Assembly (NCBI GenBank): GCA_002390845.1
Contig: DGQT01000036.1
Coordinates: 1 to 30,863, forward strand
DNA from: Chitinophagaceae bacterium UBA4407
Lineage (GTDB): Bacteria > Bacteroidota > Bacteroidia > Chitinophagales > Chitinophagaceae
Reading direction: 5' to 3'
Length of the DNA stretch: 30,863 nucleotides
Every line of letters begins with the position of its first letter. Positions within the stretch are counted from its first letter, which is position 1. The notes under the pieces were generated by a model. The model was not told where the DNA came from. It ran no database searches and worked only from the letters and a program-made list of their open reading frames with translations. Shown one piece after another: positions 24,195 to 30,863 of this stretch. Made by a program: the position numbers and the translations under genes.

Positions 24195-25739
24195 TCAGGA
24201 TTGTTTCTTTTTACGGATAAGGTCTTTTATTACTTCTACTTTATGATCTACATTTTTCCGGATATATCCGGTTGATGGTTCTACCAGAACATCGGGCTGA
24301 ATGCCGCGCCCATTATGAATTTGAGAACGATCGGGCACCAGCCGGTAAAGCGGAAGTGAAATTTGTATATGGCTGTTGGGGAGAACGATTGTGGGCAGAT
24401 GAACAGCCGAAGTTCCATAATTACCACCACCCGTTTCTTCGCCAACCACGGTTACATTCGACTGGCCTTTTATACTTAGAATAAACATGGCTGCCGCTGA
24501 AAAAGTGTAGCCACCCTGCAATACATACACGTTTCCATTATAGTGCAGGTTGTGGTAGGGCTTGTATTGATGCTGCTCCAAGGCAGTAAAATGAAATTTA
24601 CCATCGCTTTTTTTTCGGGTAGTAAATCGCATGACCATACGGTAAAACCACGCCGGATGTATATAGTTGCCATATGTTAGGCTGCGGTTAACAGCGGCGG
24701 CAGTATCTGCTATATGAAAGGGTGTATTTTTAAGATACCTTGACAAATTAGCAGCAGTTCCTATATTGCCTCCACTGTTTTCGCGAAGGTCGATAATGAG
24801 GTTGGGCGTATTTTTTTGCTTTAATTCTTGAAAGCTATTCCTGAAAAAATTGCGGAGCCGCCCCCCGCTGAATGTGGCTAAACGCATGTAAGCAAGGTCG
24901 CTTGATGTATCATAATTAAGACTGCGTTTGCTCAATAACTGTATCTTTTTTACATCGTTACGCGATGGTTGATTTATTGGTTTATTTGCCCGGTGTTTTG
25001 CTGTATCTGGCAGGGGTTTATACGCTCTTATAAAAGCTGATTGCTGGTTGCCAAGTGAATCGATAAAGGTTACGGCAAATGAATCTTTTATTGGAAAGGC
25101 AAAGGAATAATACAGCGGAAAGTTGAAACTGATAACCTGGTTTTTAAAATTATCACCATAGCCATCGGTACTGATAAACTGGAACATTGAATCAAGTAAA
25201 ACGCGGTTGCTTAAACCTTCGATGGATGTTATAATAGTACCTCTTTTTAGGATACTGTCGCCCTTGTTCAAGTTTCCGATTACGGCAAGTGTGTCGCCCC
25301 AGGCTTTTAGATATACAGGAAATTGTTTGCTTCTATGCGTTGAAACGTAAGCTGTATAAGATTTTGAAGGCCTTACCGAAGTATGTCCGCACCTTATTTT
25401 TGTAACAAACCAGGCAACCTTGTTTTTAAACTGCAACTCGGTAAGTGAATCATTGAGCGAACTAAATGCCTGGTTATAATAAATATCAATACTATCCTTT
25501 GAGGTGTACCAGTAAAGGCTTGGATGGTTGGCTTCAAGGATTTTTTTAAGAACCGAAAAATCTTCTTTAATTGATTCAGGTGACAATTTTGTTGCGGGGT
25601 TATAGGCAGCCTGTTTAACTGAAGTACAACCGGATAATAATGTTACAATCAAGAAAAAGATTGACAATAACTGTGTAATGCAGGAATGTTTTTTTGTGCC
25701 AGGCTTTTGAATATCTATGAATCTTATGTTGCGTCGCAC
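24195..25739 (-). CDS. S41 family peptidase, lipoprotein
   Basis: A 514-residue protein. A lipoprotein signal is clear: LLSIFFLIVTLLSGC with lipobox Cys38. The S41 core has LIIDLRENSGGNIG, VLQGGYTFSAAAMFILS with nucleophile Ser414, and VVGEETGGGNYG. No Lys lies about 25 residues after the Ser as in tail-specific proteases. With RCGHTSVRP (His119), a tricorn-like Ser/His/Glu arrangement is more likely. It is probably anchored to a membrane and faces the periplasm; substrate unknown. The start is odd: the only in-frame start before the signal peptide is a GTG at 25737-25739, inside a repeat core, with an in-frame stop 21 nt upstream. A TTG at residue 25 is the alternative. Confidence 0.85.
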   Translation of the reverse strand: MRRNIRFIDIQKPGTKKHSCITQLLSIFFLIVTLLSGCTSVKQAAYNPATKLSPESIKEDFSVLKKILEANHPSLYWYTSKDSIDIYYNQAFSSLNDSLTELQFKNKVAWFVTKIRCGHTSVRPSKSYTAYVSTHRSKQFPVYLKAWGDTLAVIGNLNKGDSILKRGTIITSIEGLSNRVLLDSMFQFISTDGYGDNFKNQVISFNFPLYYSFAFPIKDSFAVTFIDSLGNQQSAFIRAYKPLPDTAKHRANKPINQPSRNDVKKIQLLSKRSLNYDTSSDLAYMRLATFSGGRLRNFFRNSFQELKQKNTPNLIIDLRENSGGNIGTAANLSRYLKNTPFHIADTAAAVNRSLTYGNYIHPAWFYRMVMRFTTRKKSDGKFHFTALEQHQYKPYHNLHYNGNVYVLQGGYTFSAAAMFILSIKGQSNVTVVGEETGGGNYGTSAVHLPTIVLPNSHIQISLPLYRLVPDRSQIHNGRGIQPDVLVEPSTGYIRKNVDHKVEVIKDLIRKKKQS

Positions 25740-25940
25740 TCTTGTACTTTTAGTTCTTTAATCATCATGTCCCAGTTCACAATCGCGTTATTTGTGCAAT
25801 ATACTGCGGGTGCAAGGTTATACTGACCGCTGTATAAAAAAATATGCAATGAATTTAACACGGTGCTTAATGCCGAAGAGCGAACAGAACGTTCAAGAGT
25901 GCGACGCAAGAGAAGTTCAATAGTAGCAATACAGTCCGGC
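25697..25940. repeat. Dispersed repeat pair overlapping the start of the S41 peptidase gene
   Basis: Left core TTGCGTCGCACTCTTGTAC (25729-25747), with an outer part back to GTGCCAGGC (25697-25705). Right core GTTCAAGAGTGCGACGCAA (25891-25909), with CAATAGTAGCAATACAG and GTCCGGC (25934-25940). The 143 bp between the cores show no gene. The left arm encodes the first codons of the S41 peptidase. Confidence 0.8.
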
Positions 25941-26038
25941 ACCGTTTACTGCTTTTTTAAAAATAATCATCGTACATTTTACCAGTCGTAAAGTTTATAA
26001 CGAACTGCCGGGGTTGCCTTAATTCGCCTTAAAAATAT

Positions 26039-26069
26039 AAAAGCCGGTATTGGAAAAATACCAGCTTTT
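26039..26069 (-). terminator. Intrinsic terminator of the RNase Y gene
   Basis: AAAAGC-C-GGTATT / AATACC-A-GCTTTT with loop GGAAA: 12 pairs and one mismatch. On the minus strand it lies 18 nt after the stop and is followed by a T-rich stretch. Confidence 0.82.
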
Positions 26070-26087
26070 ATAAAATTTAATTAGCGA

Positions 26088-27653
26088 TCAACGGGCAATA
26101 TTTACAGCTCTTTTTTCGCGGATCACTGTTACTTTAATTTGCCCTGGATACGTCATTTCTGTTTGTATTTTCTGGGCAATCTCAAAGCTGAGTTTATCGC
26201 TTTCAACGTCGGTAACTTTATCAGCTTCAACGATTACCCTTAACTCACGGCCTGCCTGAATCGCATACGCTTTTTCTACTCCGGGGTAAGAAACAGCAAG
26301 TGTTTCAAGATTTTTAATTCTTTGAATATATTGCTGCATAATTTCCCTTCTTGCCCCGGGTCTTGCGCCGCTGATAGCATCACAAGCCTGAACAATCGGT
26401 GAAATAACATATTGCATTTCCATTTCATCATGATGCGCACCGATCGCATTTACTACCGCGGGGTTTTCTCCATATTTTTCAGCCAGCTTTGCACCAAGCA
26501 GTGCGTGACTTAATTCAGTTTCTTCGTCGGGAACTTTTCCTATATCATGTAAAAGCCCTGCGCGTTTGGCAAGTTTGGGGTTCATGCCCAGTTCTGCGGC
26601 CATTATACCACAAAGGTTTGCAACTTCCCTACTGTGCATTAACAAATTTTGACCATAAGAAGAACGAAAACGCATTTTACCAACGATGCGTACCAATTCT
26701 TTGTGCAAGCCATGAATACCCATTTCTATTACAGTTCTTTCGCCAATTTCCATTACCTGTTCTTCCAGTTGCTTGCGTGTTTTTTCCACAACTTCTTCAA
26801 TCCTGGCAGGGTGAATACGACCATCAGCCACAAGTCGTTGTAAACTTAACCGGGCAATCTCTCTTCTTAAAGGGTCAAAAGAAGATAAGACAATTGCTTC
26901 GGGGGTGTCATCAACAATAAGATCTACTCCTGTTGCTGCTTCTATGGCGCGGATGTTACGACCTTCACGACCGATAATCTGCCCTTTTATTTCATCGCTT
27001 TCTAAATTGAAAACAGTTACAGTATTTTCGATTGTTTGTTCTGCCGCTGTGCGCTGTATTGATTGAATGATAATTTTGCGAGCCTCCTTATTAGCTTTGA
27101 GCCGCGCATCTTCTATAATCTCTTGTTGCAGGGCCAATGCCTGAGTATGAGCCTCCTGTTTCAGGCTTTCTACCAGTTGAGTTTTAGCTTCTTCTGCTGT
27201 TAATCCAGCTATTTTTTCCAGCCGACGGATATGTTCTTCCTGATGCTTTTCGAGCTCGGTTCTTTTATTGCTAACAACTTCAATCTGGCGGTTGAGATTA
27301 TCTTTAATAACCTCATTTTCTTTTATCTGCTTATCAAGCGCAGTCTCTTTTTGGTTGATACTGATTTCCTTTTGCTTGATCCTGTTTTCAATGTCACCTA
27401 ATTTGCGGTTTCGTTCGAGCACTTCCCTGTCATGATCTGATTTTAACTGAACCGCCTTTTCTTTTGCTTCCAGGATTTTTTCCTTTTTCAGGGTTTCGGC
27501 TTTGGCTTCTGCCTCGCTAATTATTTTTTCGACCTGCAATTCCGCTTCTTCAACCTGTTTCCTGGTATTTTTCGCGAATAAAAATTTTCCAACAACTATC
27601 CCAACTATTAGTGCTATTAAGCCAATTACAATATAAACGACATTCTGGTCCAT
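26088..27653 (-). CDS. rny: Ribonuclease Y
   Basis: A 521-residue protein with the full RNase Y layout. An N-terminal membrane helix (about 6-27) is followed by a long charged coiled coil (about 30-200). The KH domain includes GQIIGREGRNIRAIEAATGVD (224-244), and the HD domain includes LLHDIGKVPDEE (367-378; metal ligands His369-Asp370). Length matches B. subtilis RNase Y (520). It is a membrane-anchored endoribonuclease that starts mRNA decay. The gene stands alone here; no other gene follows it before the repeat pair at 25.7-25.9 kb, and 651 bp upstream are free of genes. Confidence 0.97.
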   Translation of the reverse strand: MDQNVVYIVIGLIALIVGIVVGKFLFAKNTRKQVEEAELQVEKIISEAEAKAETLKKEKILEAKEKAVQLKSDHDREVLERNRKLGDIENRIKQKEISINQKETALDKQIKENEVIKDNLNRQIEVVSNKRTELEKHQEEHIRRLEKIAGLTAEEAKTQLVESLKQEAHTQALALQQEIIEDARLKANKEARKIIIQSIQRTAAEQTIENTVTVFNLESDEIKGQIIGREGRNIRAIEAATGVDLIVDDTPEAIVLSSFDPLRREIARLSLQRLVADGRIHPARIEEVVEKTRKQLEEQVMEIGERTVIEMGIHGLHKELVRIVGKMRFRSSYGQNLLMHSREVANLCGIMAAELGMNPKLAKRAGLLHDIGKVPDEETELSHALLGAKLAEKYGENPAVVNAIGAHHDEMEMQYVISPIVQACDAISGARPGARREIMQQYIQRIKNLETLAVSYPGVEKAYAIQAGRELRVIVEADKVTDVESDKLSFEIAQKIQTEMTYPGQIKVTVIREKRAVNIAR

Positions 27654-27947
27654 GCTTTTTTGAGTTTTTATAATTCAGAATCATATATCCCTTTCTCTTT
27701 CTTCATCAAATCAATGAACGAATGAGCGGCAATTTGCGAAGATAATTAAAGGATTACAATTTGATTGGATAGAATTGATGCTCAAAATGAAACTATCTTT
27801 CCCATTATTGGATAAATGATATTTTTTATGGTAAGTAAATCAATGAAAATCAGTCATGTAATATCTATAAACCATATTGGCACCAGGTTTGAAACATTAT
27901 AGTATCCGTTTTTAATACTACCCTCTAATTTTAGTTTTAAATTATTG

Positions 27948-27969
27948 CAACCCCCGTTAAAAGGGGTTG
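27948..27969 (+). other. Hairpin followed by T-rich sequence
   Basis: CAACCCC and GGGGTTG pair around an 8-nt loop, followed by TCTTTATTTTG on the plus strand. It looks like a terminator, but no plus-strand gene precedes it. Confidence 0.45.
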
Positions 27970-28153
27970 TCTTTATTTTGTATAGTTAACACAAATAACC
28001 TCCCGAATTAGCTTATATTTTTCTTGTAAATCTGCGCCATTTCTCATTAATTCAGTAAATGATTACATTGTTTCGATATTCCCGGCCTAAGAAAGAAAGG
28101 CTAGTTATGTGCGAATTTTGAATATGAGACAATTGATGAGTTCACCTCCCAAA

Positions 28154-28202
28154 GCACAAGAGTGCGACGCAACGAAAGTTGAATACCCCAAAAAAGCCGG
28201 GC
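28154..28202 (-). repeat. Dispersed repeat, solo right arm
   Basis: Core GCACAAGAGTGCGACGCAA (28154-28172), then CGAAAGTTGAATACC and the outer end GCCGGGC (28196-28202). Confidence 0.8.
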
Positions 28203-28252
28203 AAATAATAATGATACCTGCTGTAATACCCAATTTGGTTTTTGTTATAATT

Positions 28253-28260
28253 TACATTTG
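28253..28260 (+). promoter_or_regulatory. Candidate -7 box of the DUF4836 gene
   Basis: TACATTTG matches TAnnTTTG, 44 nt before the ATG. A TTTG at 28234-28237 is a possible -33 element, although the 15-nt gap is shorter than usual. Confidence 0.5.
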
Positions 28261-28304
28261 AAAACATACATTCGCATTTAAATCAGCTACATTAAATAAT
28301 TCAT

Positions 28305-29996
28305 ATGAAACGTATCGTACACTACACCCTGTTGTTTGTTGTAATAATTTTTGCAGCAGCTTCCTGCAAAAAATCAGCTCCGAATCAAACAAAATACATT
28401 CCAAAAGATGCCATGTTCGTATTTGATATGGACTGGAAAAGCCTTTCAGAAAAAGCCGCCAAAGGAAATATTAACTGGGATTCACTTTTTAAATCTGTAG
28501 CAGACGAAGGCGACGACTCTGCAATTGCACAGGGAAGAAAACTGATGGAAGATTTTAAAAATTCCGGTGTAGATATGGAAAGCAACCTGTTTTTCTTTTT
28601 AAAAATAGGCGGTTCTATGATGAACGGACAAAGTGCAACCGGTGGTATTGTAGCCGGAATGAAAGATGCAGGCATGTTCGAGAACTATATTAAAAAGCAG
28701 CCAGGTGCAGGCGAAATTAAAAAAGAGAGCAACTACTCATACATATCAATCGGTAATGATTTTACAGTTGGGTGGAATAAAGATGTGGTAATACTTTCTG
28801 GTTCGGGTATGCAGGGTGGAAGTGCAACGGCGCCCGCCAGTAACACCGCACCTCAAACACTGGCGGCTTTGTTTAGCCAGAAAGAAGAAGAATCTGTTGC
28901 CGCAATTCCAGAGTTCCTGGATCTGATGACTGAAAAAGCAGACATGCTGGTTTGGACCAACTCAGGAACTATGATGAATGCTGTGCCACTGCTTGGCCTT
29001 ACAAAATTTGCCGACCTGCTTAAAGATTCCTTCGGGGCGGGAGCAATTAATTTCGAAGACGGAAAACTGGTAGGCAACTTTAAATCGTACAGCGGTAAAG
29101 ATCTTGCAGATATCTGGAAAAAATATGCCGGTCCTACGGTAAATATGGATATGGTAAACCAGTATCCCACTCCACTTACCGGTTTTGCAGCTTTTTCTTT
29201 TAACCCCGAAATCATTAAAGAGATCATTAAGTTTGGCGGAATGGAAGCTACTGCCAACCAGTACATGCAGCAAATGGGTTTTACTTTAGATGATATTACC
29301 AAAGCATTTAAAGGCGATTTTGTAATTGCTTTTTCTGATTTTGGTATTAAAGAAACAGAGAACGATTATGGCGGAATGAAGTATAAAAGCAAAACCCCGG
29401 TAGGTAAACTTGTATTCAATGCAACCATTGGCGATAAGGCTGCTTACGATAAAATAGTTGCCAAGCTTGCCGAAATGGGCGAAATGGAAATGAAAAACGG
29501 ACAATATGTTCCTAAAGGAATGGGCGACTATATTTCATGGAACATGAATGGAAAAAACCTGGTTGTTGCTACCGATACTGAATTAATGCAGCAATACCTC
29601 GCAGCTAAAGGCAACGCCGCTGTGCCTGAAGATGTAGCCAGCCAGTCCAAAGGCAAATCAATTGCTTTCTATTTTGATATTAATAAAATATTGCAGGCAA
29701 TACCTGCCGATTCAGCCTATCTTCAAACAAGCGAATCTGCCAAAGCCACATTCAAAAATGTTATTGTTACCAGCGATAATTTTAATGGCAAATACGTAGG
29801 CAGCAATTTTGAGTTAAGGACCATGAACGATAAAGAAAACAGCCTTGTAACGCTGGTTAAATTTATTTCGCAGGCTGCAAAGCAGGCCGCCGAAGAAGAA
29901 AAGAGATACAGTATGGGCGGCATGAGCGATATGGATATGAGCGCTATGGATACAACACAAATGGTTATGCCTCCGGTAGAAGAACCTGCAAAATAA
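28305..29996 (+). CDS. DUF4836 family lipoprotein
   Basis: A 563-residue protein with a lipoprotein signal (MKRIVHYTLLFVVIIFAAASC, lipobox AASC, Cys21). The mature protein starts with KYIPKDAMFVFDMDWKSLSEKAAKGNINWDSL, the typical DUF4836 opening (IPKDA...V..id...L). It continues as a mixed alpha/beta protein in which KGDFVIAFSDF and GKLVFNATIGDK recall the repeated halves of this family. Function is unknown; such proteins are Bacteroidota cell-envelope lipoproteins. The C-terminal 40 residues are Met-, Asp- and Glu-rich (MGGMSDMDMSAMD). A strong terminator follows 5 nt after the stop, so the gene is a single transcription unit. Confidence 0.88.
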   Translation: MKRIVHYTLLFVVIIFAAASCKKSAPNQTKYIPKDAMFVFDMDWKSLSEKAAKGNINWDSLFKSVADEGDDSAIAQGRKLMEDFKNSGVDMESNLFFFLKIGGSMMNGQSATGGIVAGMKDAGMFENYIKKQPGAGEIKKESNYSYISIGNDFTVGWNKDVVILSGSGMQGGSATAPASNTAPQTLAALFSQKEEESVAAIPEFLDLMTEKADMLVWTNSGTMMNAVPLLGLTKFADLLKDSFGAGAINFEDGKLVGNFKSYSGKDLADIWKKYAGPTVNMDMVNQYPTPLTGFAAFSFNPEIIKEIIKFGGMEATANQYMQQMGFTLDDITKAFKGDFVIAFSDFGIKETENDYGGMKYKSKTPVGKLVFNATIGDKAAYDKIVAKLAEMGEMEMKNGQYVPKGMGDYISWNMNGKNLVVATDTELMQQYLAAKGNAAVPEDVASQSKGKSIAFYFDINKILQAIPADSAYLQTSESAKATFKNVIVTSDNFNGKYVGSNFELRTMNDKENSLVTLVKFISQAAKQAAEEEKRYSMGGMSDMDMSAMDTTQMVMPPVEEPAK

Positions 29997-30001
29997 TTAG
30001 A

Positions 30002-30024
30002 GGCTGCGCAAGCAGCCTTTTTTA
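30002..30024 (+). terminator. Intrinsic terminator of the DUF4836 gene
   Basis: GGCTGC-GCAA-GCAGCC (30002-30017) followed by a run of six or seven T. It begins 5 nt after the stop codon. Confidence 0.93.
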
Positions 30025-30035
30025 TTCGTTTTTTT

Positions 30036-30085
30036 GACCGGGCAGTAATACATGCATCAGGCTTCCTTGCGTCGCACACTTGTAC
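30036..30085 (+). repeat. Dispersed repeat, solo left arm
   Basis: GACCGGGC (30036-30043), about 23 nt, then core TTGCGTCGCACACTTGTAC (30067-30085), identical to the core at 18-36. Confidence 0.83.
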
Positions 30086-30155
30086 TGTATAACTTTTTTC
30101 AGCTAAGGTTCATATTCTAAAAACATTCCTGATTACAAACGGTATCATAACCTGT

Positions 30156-30803
30156 ATGCAGATCACCTTACAACAAATTGTTCCCATTCCGTTAAAAGAT
30201 AAATTCACACGGCGTGGTTCTGATATATGGAACCAAACTATTCAGTTTTCTAAAGGTGAATGGATAAAAATAAAGGCACCCAGCGGCACTGGAAAAACAA
30301 CACTGGTTCACATACTTTATAAACTCCGCAGCGATTACGAAGGCACAGTAACCTGGAACGGTAAAGATTTGAAACAAATAACTGGTAACAGCCTTGCTGA
30401 AATGCGGCAGCAAAACGTAAGTATTATTTTCCAGGATCTTCGCCTTTTTCCTAATCTTACAGTAAGAGAAAATATAGAAATTAACCGGGTTTTGCAGCAA
30501 CCTGTTTGCGAAAGCAGTGCAATAGATACAATGGCAGCAACATTAGGCGTAACCCATATATTGGAACAACGTGCAGGGCTTTGCAGTTACGGTGAGCAGC
30601 AACGCATTGCTATTATACGCTCATTGGTGCAGCCATTTGACTGGCTTATTATGGATGAACCTTTCAGCCATCTTGACCAGGACAATATCAACAAGGCGGC
30701 AGCCTTAATAGCTGAAGAATGTACTAAGCGAAATGCAGGTATAATTCTTACAGACCTTGAAGATGATACTCATTTTAATTACACCCGCTTTTTAAACCTG
30801 TAG
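30156..30803 (+). CDS. ABC transporter ATP-binding protein (LolD/MacB-like) with altered H-loop
   Basis: A 215-residue ATPase, of normal LolD-type length. Walker A APSGTGKTT (41-49), Q-loop Gln93 in IFQDLRLFPNLT, signature segment LCSYGEQQR (142-150) in place of LSGGQ-Q-R, and Walker B WLIMDEPFSHLD (163-174). After the last core strand, IILTD (196-200) has Thr-Asp where most relatives have Thr-His-Asp, so the switch histidine is absent. It could be a weakened or differently coupled ATPase. No permease is visible in the window; it may lie to the right. The nearest features are repeat arms on both sides. Confidence 0.87.
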   Translation: MQITLQQIVPIPLKDKFTRRGSDIWNQTIQFSKGEWIKIKAPSGTGKTTLVHILYKLRSDYEGTVTWNGKDLKQITGNSLAEMRQQNVSIIFQDLRLFPNLTVRENIEINRVLQQPVCESSAIDTMAATLGVTHILEQRAGLCSYGEQQRIAIIRSLVQPFDWLIMDEPFSHLDQDNINKAAALIAEECTKRNAGIILTDLEDDTHFNYTRFLNL

Positions 30804-30844
30804 CCAATACACAGCGGCTGTTGAAAGTTGAATAATGTAATGCC

Positions 30845-30863
30845 GTAAAAGTGTGCGACGCAA
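30845..30863 (-). repeat. Dispersed repeat, right arm cut by window end
   Basis: The core GTAAAAGTGTGCGACGCAA ends exactly at the last base; the outer arm lies beyond the window. Confidence 0.78.

Larger units (their letters stand above)
27654..28304. other. Intergenic region between divergent RNase Y and DUF4836 genes
   Basis: This 651-bp AT-rich region holds a hairpin CAACCCC...GGGGTTG (27948-27969), a repeat arm (28154-28202) and a promoter box for the DUF4836 gene (28253-28260). I found no convincing coding sequence; the longest stretches are short and have no recognisable content. It could hide a small RNA, but nothing specific supports one. Confidence 0.5.

Noticed and set aside
25724..25942. 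72-codon minus-strand frame upstream of the S41 peptidase gene
   Set aside because: Both ends lie in repeat arms and the peptide has no recognisable domain.
27843..27902. Very short plus-strand frame in the rny/DUF4836 spacer
   Set aside because: About 19 codons, with no supporting signal or family resemblance.

Overview
The window looks like chromosomal DNA of a Bacteroidota member, most likely Chitinophagaceae or a close relative. This rests on moderate GC, proteins resembling those of that group (DUF4836 lipoprotein, GH29 fucosidase, RNase Y, two-lipoyl pyruvate dehydrogenase E2), absence of Shine-Dalgarno-like sequences before most starts, and several upstream TAnnTTTG boxes typical of the Bacteroidota sigma factor. 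Taxonomy is inferred from protein character only.

Layout. 1-3.6 kb: a secreted papain-like protease with a DUF4384-like tail (minus) and a secreted GH29 fucosidase (plus). 3.6-6 kb: a tight minus-strand trio, AAA ATPase, PIN-like protein and GNAT acetyltransferase, possibly a defence or toxin-type module. 6-7.7 kb: release factor 3 (prfC). 7.8-13.6 kb: a minus-strand surface-polysaccharide cluster (Wzx-like flippase, hexapeptide acyltransferase, sulfotransferase, Wzy-like polymerase, glycosyltransferase). 13.7-16 kb: an AT-rich island with a HEPN-like protein, a 97-nt tRNA-like RNA and a DUF3800-like protein, bracketed by inverted repeat arms. 16.3-18.4 kb: Tat-exported PhoD-like phosphatase. 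18.6-19.3 kb: twelve contiguous 21-bp repeats ending at the start codon of a small XRE-type regulator, then a bidirectional terminator. 19.3-23.6 kb: KdnA-like sugar aminotransferase, lipid-kinase-family protein, pyruvate dehydrogenase E2. 24.2-27.7 kb: S41 peptidase lipoprotein and RNase Y. 28.3-30.8 kb: DUF4836 lipoprotein and an ABC ATPase with an altered H-loop.

Running through the window is a dense intergenic repeat family, about 15 recognisable arms or pairs. Its arm runs from GAGCCCGGC through about 23-25 nt to TTGCGTCGCACACTTGTAC. It occurs as solo arms in both orientations and as head-to-head pairs that make imperfect palindromes. Three variants of the core exist (GTGCGACGCAA, GAGTGACACAA and probably GAGCGTGGCAA). 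No transposase is present in the window.

The signals most worth attention are the 21-bp phased array in front of the XRE gene, the tRNA-like RNA between the HEPN-like and DUF3800-like genes, and the repeat family with its possible role in bracketing gene cassettes. Functions of the island and of the ATPase/PIN-like pair are inferred from motifs and context, not established.
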